Assembly: GCA_029265715.1 (NCBI GenBank)
Contig: JAJUGZ010000035.1
Location: 1 to 36,019 of the forward strand
Length of the DNA stretch: 36,019 nucleotides
Direction of reading: 5' to 3'
Origin: Bacteroidota bacterium
GTDB taxonomy: Bacteria > Bacteroidota > Bacteroidia > Bacteroidales > Prolixibacteraceae
Part shown: in pieces, positions 1-7,849 of the stretch
How positions within the stretch are numbered: the first letter of the stretch is position 1
Layout of the letters: each line of letters starts with the position of its first letter
Made by a program: the position numbers and the translations under genes
The notes under the pieces: model-generated
Databases searched by the model: none
What the model was told of the DNA's origin: nothing
The model's input: only the letters and a program-made list of their open reading frames with translations

Positions 1-63
1 AACGGAGTTCACCGCATCATCCTTGCAAACAAAACTTGCATTTTGAAGGGGGGTGACTTTTGA
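1..63 (+). CDS. Possible C-terminal tail of a gene entering from the left edge
   Basis: The first reading frame is open from the window edge to a TGA at 61-63 and would encode about 20 residues ending in ILKGGDF. Codon choice looks coding-like, but the piece is too short to assign to a family. It may equally be non-coding. Nothing downstream before position 319 looks like a gene. Confidence 0.25.
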   Translation, partial: NGVHRIILANKTCILKGGDF

Positions 64-318
64 AATAAAAACAATAATGACTGACTACCAGAAAATTAGA
101 AGACAATATCTTCAGAATTTTAGATTAGTCGGATAATAGTGGTTTTTTATCTTTTTATTCGGGGAGAAAATTGTCTGAGCGCGATTTCCGGGTTTTGGGC
201 AGACAACCCCTACTGCTTGTGCTCCGATTGGTTTTATACGGGGTACTGAGTTGCTCCGGATTCCCGAAAATTTTTAACTTTGGTTTTCCTGAATATCTAA
301 GAACTCAGAAAATAATCA
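64..318. other. Intergenic stretch at left edge, no gene seen
   Basis: This stretch is AT-rich around 60-170. The open frame that begins near 171 is an out-of-phase shadow of the following gene and its translation has no family character. I see no convincing terminator or exact TAnnTTTG promoter element here. Confidence 0.4.
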
Positions 319-1443
319 ATGAGACACTTTGCTGGCCAATCAAAACATGTCATTCTCCTGTTGCTAATTTTATTTACCTGCCAGTTTGTTTTTTCGCAAG
401 ACTGGCCCATCTTTCGGGGAAACAGACAATTAACGGGGACGACCCTGCACGCGCTTCCGGAGAAACCGCAATTGCTCTTTTCGGTTGTTACGGGCGACGA
501 TGTGAAAGCTTCTCCGGTTGTTGCCGGGAATACGGTCTATTGTGGATCGACCGACGGGAAGATGTATGCCATCGGGTTCGACGGGAAGCTGAAGTGGTCG
601 TTTGTTTCCGGGAATGCAATCGAAGCTCCGGCATTGATCTTGAATGGTTCTATTTTTTTTGGTTCGCTCGATGGCTGGTTTTTCAGGCTCGATGCCCAAA
701 CCGGCAAACAAATCTGGAAATATAAAACCGATAACCAGATTAACGGATCGGCCAACTGGTATGTCAATGGCCGGCAAACCATCCTGATGATTGGCAGTTA
801 CGATTATTATTTGCATGGTGTCGGGTTCGATAAAGGCGACAGCCTGTGGCAATACGAATCGGACAACTACATCAACGGGGCACCGGCCTTATATGGCAAA
901 TATGCCGTGTTTGGCGGATGCGACGGTTATATGCACTTAGTCGATGCCTTGTCGGGTAAACTGCTCCGGAAAATAAACCTGGGAACTTACGTGGCCTCGT
1001 CGCCGGTTATCGACGGGAATCGGGCTTATGTGGGCGATTACGAGGGCCGCTTTTTTGGGGTCGACCTGGATGCCGGGAAGGTAGTGTGGACCTACGACGA
1101 CCCCCAGAAAAACCTGCCGTTTATTGCATCGCCAGCCCTGAGCGGCGACCTGATTGTGATTGGCAATGAAGACAGGAATCTCTACTGTTTGAACAAAAAT
1201 ACCGGGAAGGTGGTTTGGCAGGCACGTCTTTCGAACCGCATCGACGCTTCCTCGGTCATTGTGTCGGGGAAAGTAGTGACCGCTACCATGGATGGGATGC
1301 TTTACCTCCACGACTTGAAAACCGGCAAAGAACTTTGGCGCTACGAGATTGGCAGCCCCGTAACCGGCAGTCCGGCTGTTGCTGACGGTAAAATTGTAGT
1401 AGGTGCCAACGACGGGCGTATTTATGTGTTCGGAGCAAAATAG
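319..1443 (+). CDS. Secreted PQQ-like beta-propeller protein (BamB-like repeats)
   Basis: A 374-residue protein with an N-terminal signal peptide (hydrophobic VILLLLILFTCQFVFS, likely cleavage near residue 26), so it acts in the periplasm or outer envelope. The mature part is built of about seven PQQ/quinoprotein-type blades. Each has a GK-x-x-W strand (GKLKWSF, GKQIWKYKT, GDSLWQYES, GKLLRKINL, GKVVWTYDD, GKVVWQARL, GKELWRYEI) followed by a turn of the type 'VVxGxxVYxGxxDG'. This resembles BamB and other WD-like propellers used as binding scaffolds. No quinone-dehydrogenase catalytic signature is evident, so binding rather than catalysis is inferred. It is not in a bam operon, so a true BamB role is unproven. 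The start was chosen because it gives a complete signal peptide. Confidence 0.8.
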   Translation: MRHFAGQSKHVILLLLILFTCQFVFSQDWPIFRGNRQLTGTTLHALPEKPQLLFSVVTGDDVKASPVVAGNTVYCGSTDGKMYAIGFDGKLKWSFVSGNAIEAPALILNGSIFFGSLDGWFFRLDAQTGKQIWKYKTDNQINGSANWYVNGRQTILMIGSYDYYLHGVGFDKGDSLWQYESDNYINGAPALYGKYAVFGGCDGYMHLVDALSGKLLRKINLGTYVASSPVIDGNRAYVGDYEGRFFGVDLDAGKVVWTYDDPQKNLPFIASPALSGDLIVIGNEDRNLYCLNKNTGKVVWQARLSNRIDASSVIVSGKVVTATMDGMLYLHDLKTGKELWRYEIGSPVTGSPAVADGKIVVGANDGRIYVFGAK

Positions 1444-1766
1444 TGGCGATTATTGGTTCGGTGACCTTGTCAGACACTCTATCTGCTCTATTTCAAATCG
1501 TATCATTTTGTTTCTTGTCTGTTTGCTGATTGAACCTCTTTCCGGCTTATCTGTTTGAAAAAGAAAAATTTTTCATGAATAGCGATAGGAGATGAGGCTC
1601 ATGTCAATCGGGAATGTACAAATGGCCATTCGCTTGGCTGATTTCACTGCGTGGATCTTTGCTGCGCTCCGATTCGCAAGCTCAATTCCATTCCGGTGCG
1701 AATTTCTTTGAAAAGTTAAAGCTGTTACGAAAGTTTTACGAACCTGCTTTGAAAATTATACAGAAG
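1444..1766. other. Intergenic region before the GH127-like lipoprotein
   Basis: An open frame continues upstream of the next gene to an ATG at 1614. The extra 51 residues have no signal-peptide character and would bury the lipobox inside the protein. I therefore treat 1614-1766 as untranslated leader or intergenic DNA. No clear promoter or terminator hairpin was found. Confidence 0.45.
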
Positions 1767-2573
1767 ATGAAACAGGCTTTTTTTGCCGTCGTTTGGGTGG
1801 CTCTGATGGGCTGCAAGGACCATTCGCGTGAGATGCCTCAATTGGGGGCCTTATCGTTTGCCCCCGAACAGGTTTGGGTTGGGGGAGTGTTCGAGGGCAA
1901 TTGCCCGGATTCATCAGTTCTATCAGAGGATAGCGTGTCAATATCTGTCAACCCGGAGTTACAACGCCTGACTTTTCAGCTTGATACGTTGTCCGGAAAA
2001 GCCGGCTCGTGGCAGACATTTCTGAACGATTGGCACCGGTTCGACAGCATTTGGGTGAACTCTGGAGGAATTGTTGCCTCGAACCCCGGATTTGTGCTCT
2101 CTCCGGAAGAAAAAGAAAATACACGCCGGTGGATTACGCTGAACAAACGCTTGCTTCGGTTGACCGGCAAAGTCTGTTTTGCCGATGCACTTGAGCATAC
2201 GCTCTATAATAAGTTGGTGTCCAGTTGGATACCTCGAAACTTGATTGATTCGGCTTTCTATATGCACGATTACGACAAGGTGTATGTAAACTTGTTTGGC
2301 GAATCGTCGCTTGAGTTTTGGCATACGACGGGTGGAAAAGTTCGTATTGTACAGGAGACACAGTATCCAGAACATGGAGAAGTCCGGGTTCGGTTCGAGC
2401 TGGAAGATACGCGTTTGATCGATTTGTTTGTTCGGATTCCGGAATGGGCCCCTCAGGCTTTTGTTTCGTTGGGAAACGTAAAATATGTTACTAATCCGGG
2501 CGAATACTGTCAGGTTTCGCGTAAATGGAAATCGGGCGACGAACTGAAAGTCGTTCTCTTGTTTCCAAACTAA
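1767..2573 (+). CDS. Lipoprotein with truncated GH127-like (DUF1680) domain, probable pseudoenzyme
   Basis: A 268-residue protein. The start at 1767 gives a clean SPII signal with lipobox LMGC (Cys16), so it is likely an outer-membrane lipoprotein. From about residue 125 it follows the C-terminal half of glycoside hydrolase family 127 (beta-L-arabinofuranosidase, formerly DUF1680). It has LTG-x5-ADALEHTLYN (about 132-148), then YDKVYVNLF (about 169-177), then the beta-sandwich strands KVRIVQETQYPEHGEVRV (about 191-208) and FVRIPEWAP (about 221-229). Family members are usually about 600-800 residues, so most of the (alpha/alpha)6 barrel is absent. In GH127 enzymes a CCPPN segment containing the nucleophile and zinc-binding cysteines lies between the ALYN and YVNL motifs. 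Here the matching segment reads SWIPRNLIDS, with no cysteine. Arabinofuranosidase activity is therefore unlikely, and a binding or structural role is inferred. Confidence 0.65.
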   Translation: MKQAFFAVVWVALMGCKDHSREMPQLGALSFAPEQVWVGGVFEGNCPDSSVLSEDSVSISVNPELQRLTFQLDTLSGKAGSWQTFLNDWHRFDSIWVNSGGIVASNPGFVLSPEEKENTRRWITLNKRLLRLTGKVCFADALEHTLYNKLVSSWIPRNLIDSAFYMHDYDKVYVNLFGESSLEFWHTTGGKVRIVQETQYPEHGEVRVRFELEDTRLIDLFVRIPEWAPQAFVSLGNVKYVTNPGEYCQVSRKWKSGDELKVVLLFPN

Positions 2574-2650
2574 TTATTAAAAAAAAGCAAACCCTTGCGC
2601 GACGGTGAATTGATTTTTTCAGGAAATATCCGGATTCATGTATTTTCGGT

Positions 2651-2658
2651 TACTTTTG
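2651..2658 (+). promoter_or_regulatory. Candidate -7 element of the trkH promoter
   Basis: TACTTTTG matches the Bacteroidota -7 consensus TAnnTTTG exactly. It lies 87 bases before the trkH start. No good -33 TTTG box is visible at the expected distance, so this is a weak call. The predicted transcript would include the palindrome at 2696-2719. Confidence 0.35.
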
Positions 2659-2695
2659 CCATCCGATTTAAAAAGGTTGTAACCAAACGGAGGGC

Positions 2696-2719
2696 GAACC
2701 AGTAAAATTTTGCTGGTTC
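2696..2719. repeat. 24-bp near-perfect palindrome upstream of trkH
   Basis: The half-sites GAACCAG and CTGGTTC flank a central AAAATTTT. The only mismatch pair is T/G at positions 2703 and 2712. It sits 26 bases upstream of the trkH start and downstream of the candidate promoter. This is the layout of an operator or of a hairpin covering the 5' untranslated region. There is no T-tract, so it is not a terminator. A dimeric repressor site is an inference. Confidence 0.5.
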
Positions 2720-2744
2720 AGAAAGTATTCTGATAACACCAGAG

Positions 2745-4208
2745 ATGATGAAATCGTTTATAAACTATAGGTTTGTACTTCACACCCTTGGCGTAACGCT
2801 GATATTCGAGAGTTTATTTATGCTCCTGGGGATTCCGGTCGCCGCGTTTTATGGCGAGACCCAGGGATATGCAGTGATGTTCGAGTCGTTTCTGGTTACC
2901 GGCATTATTGGTGTTTTGCTCTCTGGTTTGTATAACCGTAAAGCGATGCACGAAGCAAAGAAGCAGGAGAGTTTCCTGATTGTTTCGCTGAGTTGGTTGT
3001 TTATTTCGCTTTTGGGTACACTGCCTTACCAGATCAGTGGCGGAATTCCCCGTTTTGTCGATGCTTTTTTTGAAAGCGTTTCGGGCTTTACCACGACCGG
3101 GTCGTCTATTTTATCCGATATTGAGGCATTGCCTAAGTATTTGTTGTTCTGGCGTGCCCTGACTCACTGGATTGGCGGCATGGGGATTATTGTGTTGGTA
3201 ATTGCAATTATGCCTTATTTCAAAGTAGCGGGAACTCACCTGATGATTGCTGAAGGTTCGATTGGCGGAGTAGAGCGCCTTTCACCCCGACTGATTGAAA
3301 CAGCCAAAAGGCTTTGGTTCATTTATATCGTCCTGACCATTTTGGAAATAATCTGGCTCACGGTGTTGGGCATGGACTTGTTCGATTCGGTTTGCCACTC
3401 GTTTGCAACCATAGCCACCGGGGGCTTCGGAACCAAAAACGATAGTATTATCAGCTATTCGCCGGCCATACAATATGTCATTACCTTGTTTATGTTCCTT
3501 TCCGGGATGAACTTTGCCTTGCATTATTTTGGGTTTAAGGGGAAGTTGAAACAGGTGTTTCAAAACGATGAGTTTCGGGCTTATTTCTGGATTGTTATCA
3601 TTTCGTCGTTGTTGCTCACGGTCATCATTCTGGGATATTATTCCAACGATGTTGAAATGGCATTTCGGCAGTCGATATTTCAGGTCGTTTCCATCATGAC
3701 CTGTACCGGCTTTGCTTCGGCTGATTACCTGCTTTGGCCGCACAATGCTCCCGGTATTATTTTCTTTCTGATGTTTGTGGGAGCTTGTGTTGGATCAACC
3801 GGAGGCGGGATCAAGATTTCCCGTTACGTGATCATATTCAGGCGAATAAGGCAGTCGTTCAGGCGAATTGCAAACCCTGCCTGCATTTATACCATCAAAT
3901 ACAATGGCAAGCCGGTTGAAATGAGTATCGTCCGTTCGATTATGACGTTTGCCCTGATCTATATTGGCACCTTTACTGTTGGGACGTTTCTGATGGTTGC
4001 CAGCGGGCTCGATTTTGCCACATCGAGCAGCAGCATTATTACTACGCTTGGGGGCATTGGCCCGGGGTTGGGGCTGGTTGGGCCTGTTTTTAATTTTGGG
4101 GGTCTTCCGGTATTCGATAAATTCTATCTGGCGTTCAATATGATTTTGGGACGCTTGGAGATTATCACGGTACTGACAATCTTTACCCCGTCATTTTATC
4201 GTTATTGA
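2745..4208 (+). CDS. trkH: TrkH/KtrB-family potassium uptake membrane subunit
   Basis: A 487-residue integral membrane protein forming the K+ translocation subunit of a Trk/Ktr system. Four pore-loop repeats with selectivity-filter glycines are visible: GFTTTGSSI, IATGGFGTKND, MTCTGFASAD and TTLGGIGPGLG. Hydrophobic M1 and M2 helices surround each. Length is normal for TrkH. The cytoplasmic RCK partner (TrkA/KtrA) that gates such channels is not beside it and must be encoded elsewhere. Two ATGs lie side by side at 2745 and 2748, and either could be used. The gene is convergent with the next one, only 17 bases away, with no terminator hairpin between them. The palindrome just upstream suggests transcriptional or leader control. 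Confidence 0.93.
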   Translation: MMKSFINYRFVLHTLGVTLIFESLFMLLGIPVAAFYGETQGYAVMFESFLVTGIIGVLLSGLYNRKAMHEAKKQESFLIVSLSWLFISLLGTLPYQISGGIPRFVDAFFESVSGFTTTGSSILSDIEALPKYLLFWRALTHWIGGMGIIVLVIAIMPYFKVAGTHLMIAEGSIGGVERLSPRLIETAKRLWFIYIVLTILEIIWLTVLGMDLFDSVCHSFATIATGGFGTKNDSIISYSPAIQYVITLFMFLSGMNFALHYFGFKGKLKQVFQNDEFRAYFWIVIISSLLLTVIILGYYSNDVEMAFRQSIFQVVSIMTCTGFASADYLLWPHNAPGIIFFLMFVGACVGSTGGGIKISRYVIIFRRIRQSFRRIANPACIYTIKYNGKPVEMSIVRSIMTFALIYIGTFTVGTFLMVASGLDFATSSSSIITTLGGIGPGLGLVGPVFNFGGLPVFDKFYLAFNMILGRLEIITVLTIFTPSFYRY

Positions 4209-4225
4209 TTGGGCATTATTTCCAG

Positions 4226-4948
4226 TTAAAAGACTTCGATTTTGCTTGATCGTTTTTCGAGTAAACCTTTCACTTTGGCAACATGCAAAATAATCTGAAT
4301 AACCTGTTCGGGGGCAAGCTTCTCGATATTCAGGATCAGGTCAAACATATTGTCGTGATGGGCCTGTTCGCTGATGTGCTTGCGGAAGGCTTCACGTTCT
4401 TTCTCAGTTTTTTCAATAAACTCCAACGCTTCTTTCATGGTAATCTGGTGGCTTTGTGCAATTTGTTCGGTCCGCCATTTTATGGGCGCAGTAAGCCTGA
4501 TGTGCAGCGATTTTTCAATGTCGCGGCAGATTATATGACTGGCTCGGCCTACAATAATGCAACAACCATCTTTCCCGAAGCTGGATATCACATCGATAAC
4601 TGTTTTGCGGATGATGCGTTCGCTTTTGTAATGCTTGTCGCCGAAAGCTGCCAGAATCTCATCAAACGTGTTACGGTCTGATTCTTTCAGGATTTTGTTA
4701 AGTTTCGACATTTCCATGTTTAGTTCTTTGGCGCTTTCCTGGAAGATCTCCTTGCTCAGAACGCGCCAGCTTTTGCAGATTGCAAAGTTATGGTTCAGTT
4801 CTTCGGCCAGCATTTTGGCTAATTTCACTCCTCCGCAACCAACTTCGCGCGAAATGGTAATGACTGGTCCGGGTTCGCGGTTTTCTTGCGGGTACATTTT
4901 GTTTTCGTGAAGCCGCTTGTTAAGGTAGATCATTAACGAATTATTCAT
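4226..4948 (-). CDS. Cytidylate kinase-like family protein (Cytidylate_kin2)
   Basis: A 240-residue cytoplasmic P-loop protein. After a short N-terminal extension comes VITISREVGCGGVKLA (about residues 29-44). This is the modified nucleotide-binding loop of the cytidylate-kinase-like group (usual form SREYGSGG..IA). Further on are IIVGRASHII, typical of the family, and an arginine/lysine-rich lid (EKEREAFRKHISEQ). The family is widespread in Bacteroidota and Firmicutes and its substrate is not firmly established. A canonical cmk occurs at 22433-23131, so this is a paralogue and not the essential CMP kinase. It has the same orientation as the EamA gene upstream but is separated from it by 229 bases. 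Confidence 0.85.
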   Translation of the reverse strand: MNNSLMIYLNKRLHENKMYPQENREPGPVITISREVGCGGVKLAKMLAEELNHNFAICKSWRVLSKEIFQESAKELNMEMSKLNKILKESDRNTFDEILAAFGDKHYKSERIIRKTVIDVISSFGKDGCCIIVGRASHIICRDIEKSLHIRLTAPIKWRTEQIAQSHQITMKEALEFIEKTEKEREAFRKHISEQAHHDNMFDLILNIEKLAPEQVIQIILHVAKVKGLLEKRSSKIEVF

Positions 4949-5042
4949 GGCGCAAGTATTAATTAGGATTCATTTACAAGTTACAATAATTTCTTGACGG
5001 TTCGCTTATGTTTGTAAATATGATTTTTCTCATTTCGAAACG

Positions 5043-5070
5043 TCAAGGTCAAAACTCAAGGTTAGCAATT
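5043..5070. repeat. Dispersed CTTGA-type intergenic repeat, copy 1
   Basis: The segment TCAAGGTCAAAACTCAAGGT and its flank are nearly the same as a segment at 34104-34131. The two differ by one inserted base and a few substitutions. On the minus strand it reads as tandem CCTTGA units. Both copies are intergenic. I see nothing else of note in the rest of the 4949-5177 gap. Confidence 0.4.
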
Positions 5071-5177
5071 TCTTCAAATCAGATGAAGGCTCTGAAACCT
5101 GCGCTGTGATTCGGTTCATCATTGATACAGCACATCTAAAAACAACCAGAACACTTATACAGTTACCAGCTTAATCG

Positions 5178-6083
5178 CTAGTTTGGCTCCGGCTTAATAG
5201 CTACTCGAATTTTAATTTGTGCCAAGAATAATCCGGAAATAACTACGGCAATACCCACCATCTGATGAAAATTCAATTGGTCGCCTAAAAGCAGGAAGGC
5301 GAAGATGGCGACAAAGACTGGTATAACATTGATAAACGTATTGGCTCGGTTTAATCCCAGGTTCCGAACGCTGTAGGTAAAAAGCATAAATGCCAAGGTT
5401 GAGGCAAAAATGGCAAGCTTGACGATGGCTGCAAATGCCTGTGGATGAAATGGAGTAACGATAAAATCGTTGAATTCGAACGTTAGCCAGAACGGAAAAA
5501 ACAGGATAGCACCAATCAGGTTTTGATAAGTAATAATAGTGAACGTATTGTATTTGTGAGATAAGCCGCGCAATACCGCCGAATAGCCCACGGCTGCAAA
5601 AACTGCTACAAATTCGAGTGAAACACCCAATGGCGAAGCTGTGAAATTGAATGAATTATCCAGTACCACCAAACTAACTCCCAAAAACGTAATGAAAAGT
5701 CCGGTTACATTGGTACGGCTCAGTTTTTCTTTGTAAAAGTACCAGGCAGCAATGGGCGAGAATAACGGAATTGTGGCAACAATGACTGACGCTACTGTGG
5801 AAGAAACATATTTCAGTCCATAGCTCTCGCCCATAAAATACATGAACGGTTCGAAAAAAGCCATCAGGATAAAAAGTGGCAAATCTTTGCGGCTCACAGT
5901 TTGTAGTTTCCGGATTATTTTGGTTACGACAAGCATCGTTCCTCCAGAAAGAACGAGCCGAAATAAAACTGTTGTTAATGGCCCGTATGCGATATAGGCA
6001 AATTTAATCCAGACAAATGAAAAGCTCCAGAATATCATTGATCCCAGTGCTGCAGATATGTGAAGCAAACTTTTGTTCTTCAT
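5178..6083 (-). CDS. EamA/DMT-superfamily inner-membrane transporter
   Basis: A 301-residue protein with about ten hydrophobic helices arranged as two EamA repeats (roughly residues 8-142 and 152-292). This is the standard drug/metabolite transporter fold and length. Characteristic positions include an N-terminal SMIFWSFSFVWIKFAY helix and, near the end of repeat 1, ITFLGVSLVVLD. The matching stretch of repeat 2 is VVISGLFLAQIK. Such proteins export metabolites or amino acids, but the substrate cannot be read from sequence. It appears monocistronic, with its own promoter element 23 bases upstream of the ATG. Confidence 0.88.
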   Translation of the reverse strand: MKNKSLLHISAALGSMIFWSFSFVWIKFAYIAYGPLTTVLFRLVLSGGTMLVVTKIIRKLQTVSRKDLPLFILMAFFEPFMYFMGESYGLKYVSSTVASVIVATIPLFSPIAAWYFYKEKLSRTNVTGLFITFLGVSLVVLDNSFNFTASPLGVSLEFVAVFAAVGYSAVLRGLSHKYNTFTIITYQNLIGAILFFPFWLTFEFNDFIVTPFHPQAFAAIVKLAIFASTLAFMLFTYSVRNLGLNRANTFINVIPVFVAIFAFLLLGDQLNFHQMVGIAVVISGLFLAQIKIRVAIKPEPN

Positions 6084-6105
6084 TATATTAATTCAGTCTA
6101 GGGCA

Positions 6106-6113
6106 CAAAAATA
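6106..6113 (-). promoter_or_regulatory. Candidate -7 element of the EamA gene
   Basis: On the minus strand the bases read TATTTTTG, an exact TAnnTTTG match, 23 bases before the ATG. The same motif at the same distance precedes the heptose kinase gene (17643-17650). No clear -33 TTTG is present. Confidence 0.45.
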
Positions 6114-6136
6114 GAAGTTTGGCGAGGAATAAAGCA

Positions 6137-6175
6137 TAAAAAAATCAAGGTTCCTGAAAGTTCAGAAACCTTGAT
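6137..6175 (-). terminator. Rho-independent terminator of the GIN/barrel operon
   Basis: On the minus strand ATCAAGGTT and CTGAA pair with TTCAG and AACCTTGAT, with one internal mismatch and a short loop (stem 6144-6175). Seven T residues follow. It lies about 80 bases after the stop of the minus-strand barrel gene and just before the EamA promoter, so it separates the two transcription units. Confidence 0.8.
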
Positions 6176-6255
6176 GCTTATTTTAAGAGAAATTACCAAT
6201 TAGCAGAATCCTACCGGGAGTAAAACGCTCGGTTGTCTGAGCCGATTATTATTTT

Positions 6256-6750
6256 TCAGAACATGTATTTGATGGTCAGGGCAAAATCGAAGGGTTGAAC
6301 CTGAAAAAAGTCTTTGCCAAACAGGTCGAAATAGGGCTTTACCTCAAGGCCTATGTTCAGCGGGACTTCCCAGAAATTGTACTCAACAGCTACCAGTCCG
6401 TCGAGACCTGCAATTGGGCCGACCCGGTTATCGCGGTAATGGTAGTAGCCATCATCCTCATACACATGCCATTGTTCAAATCCGGCATGAATGCCAAACC
6501 CGTAAACAAAATCAAGCTGATCGCTCACCTCAAAAACGCCGGGCGAGTGAAATTCTTTCAGGGCGGTGAGCTGGATCCCACGGTCACGCGTTGACAGCAA
6601 CGCTTTGTACGAATCATACCGACTGGTAAAGATTCGGTACTCAAAACCAGAAGATAATCCTCCGCGAATTCCTACTGCCTGATCGTATTCCTGTGATTGG
6701 GCGCAAAATGCGGAGAACAGAAAAACTAAGAGCGGTAAGATTTTTTGCAT
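6256..6750 (-). CDS. Small outer-membrane beta-barrel protein, unknown function
   Basis: A 164-residue protein with a signal peptide (MQKILPLLVFLFSAFCAQS, likely cleavage near QSQ). The mature part alternates hydrophobic and polar residues in aromatic-rich strands and ends in ALTIKYMF. A C-terminal phenylalanine is the usual barrel-assembly signal. It begins with GIRGGLSSGFEYRIF, typical of small porin-like proteins in Bacteroidota. At this size an 8-stranded barrel is plausible. It lies 26 bases downstream of the GIN-domain lipoprotein and shares its terminator, so the two are likely co-transcribed. No enzymatic motif is visible. Confidence 0.7.
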   Translation of the reverse strand: MQKILPLLVFLFSAFCAQSQEYDQAVGIRGGLSSGFEYRIFTSRYDSYKALLSTRDRGIQLTALKEFHSPGVFEVSDQLDFVYGFGIHAGFEQWHVYEDDGYYHYRDNRVGPIAGLDGLVAVEYNFWEVPLNIGLEVKPYFDLFGKDFFQVQPFDFALTIKYMF

Positions 6751-6776
6751 AGCTGATCGTTTTTTCTGTGCCTGTT

Positions 6777-7499
6777 TTAGTTGTCGTTAATAATTTTCCC
6801 TGATCCGGAAATATGACCGTTCACCCGGGGATAGTTGATGTAAAAAACGTTCCCGCTTCCGGAGATAGACGCGTTAATTGTTTGTTGTGCATTTACATAA
6901 GCGTTCCCCGATCCGGAAATGTTCGTCTCGCAATATTTTTGAGGCAAATCATACGCGTCGATAATTCCCGATCCGCTGATTGTAAAGTTAGTCTGATTTG
7001 CCAACCCGGTTAAAATAATATTTCCGGATCCCGAAATAGTAGCGTTAAGGTCGTAAGCCTGAATATTGGTTTTAATTGTGCCCGATCCTGAAACTAAAAT
7101 ATGAAAATTTTCAGCCGAAAAAAAACCAGTTTCGATATTGCCCGATCCACTCAATCGTAAGCTTTTTAGGCTGGGGGTTGTGATAAATACCTCAATTGGG
7201 AGCTGGTTTTGGAGTGTGCGGATGCCTCTTGCATGAATTTTTAACTCGCTGCCCTCAACAGTTGTTTCGATGTACGGCAGCAGGTTCGATTCGGCAGTCA
7301 CTTCAACCGCGTATTCGTTCCCAGGCATGATAATCACTTGGAAATCTCCATCAGAAGTTACTTTGCTAAATTGGCCGGCGTAACGGGATTCTATTTGGGT
7401 GATGCCGTTGCCTTCAACGATGAATTCGTCTTCGCAACCGGACATAGTTAATAGTAAAAAGACTGCTGTGATCAAAAAGGTAGTTTTAATTGTTTTCAT
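6777..7499 (-). CDS. GIN-domain (DUF2807) lipoprotein
   Basis: A 240-residue lipoprotein. The start at 7499 gives an SPII signal ending in lipobox LTMSGC (Cys22). An upstream in-frame ATG at 7556 would add 19 residues in front of the signal and is less likely. The mature part is a 'head GIN' domain (DUF2807), a right-handed beta-helix. It carries seven regularly spaced SGSG turns: SGSGNIET, SGSGTIKT, SGSGNIIL, SGSGIIDA, SGSGNAYV, SGSGNVFY and SGSGKIIN. The spacing shows one SGSG per helix coil. Members are annotated as putative adhesin heads, with no firm biochemical role known. It is the first gene of a two-gene unit with the small barrel protein. Confidence 0.85.
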   Translation of the reverse strand: MKTIKTTFLITAVFLLLTMSGCEDEFIVEGNGITQIESRYAGQFSKVTSDGDFQVIIMPGNEYAVEVTAESNLLPYIETTVEGSELKIHARGIRTLQNQLPIEVFITTPSLKSLRLSGSGNIETGFFSAENFHILVSGSGTIKTNIQAYDLNATISGSGNIILTGLANQTNFTISGSGIIDAYDLPQKYCETNISGSGNAYVNAQQTINASISGSGNVFYINYPRVNGHISGSGKIINDN

Positions 7500-7849
7500 A
7501 GCTTCTAAAAGATAAAAAAGTACTGTTTGTTTTCTGGTTTCTGCTTTTATCGACAAAATCGTTGTCCCTTCGCCTACAAATTCCGTGCAAAAATTCTGAA
7601 ATTTTAATTGCCTCTCGGTTTGTGTCTTATTGGGTGAGTTTGTAGATAAATTATTTTTCTCCGAATTTTTCGGTTCCCGGTTTTTCAGACAAGGAAATAC
7701 ATGGAGGTTGCAAAAACAAAAACGCTTTTGTGAAAAACGGTTAAGCTAAATTTAAATGTTTTTTTCATCTTTACGGTTTTCAATACCTTCGGGGGTGATT
7801 CTCCGGAATATTTATTTGTTAACCTAAAACAATTATTTACCTCAACAAG
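7500..7849. other. Divergent intergenic region between GIN lipoprotein and GH125
   Basis: These 350 bases should hold both divergent promoters. On the plus strand TACCTTCG at about 7787-7794 is a one-mismatch version of TAnnTTTG. A very similar TACCTTCGG precedes the aminopeptidase gene near 34342. No open frame with family character was found. Confidence 0.35.

Noticed and set aside
171-725. 184-codon plus-strand frame overlapping the start of the propeller gene
   Set aside because: It overlaps the signal peptide and first blades in another frame and is rich in Cys/Arg/Phe without a domain.
430-852. 140-codon minus-strand frame opposite the PQQ propeller gene
   Set aside because: It is antisense to a clearly coding gene, has no family character, and mirrors the repeat structure of the real product.
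1614-1766. 51-residue N-terminal extension of the GH127-like lipoprotein
   Set aside because: It would place the signal peptide and lipobox internally, so the start at 1767 is far more plausible.
3282-3743. 153-codon minus-strand frame inside trkH
   Set aside because: It is an antisense shadow of the conserved TrkH frame, with low-complexity polar composition and no motif.
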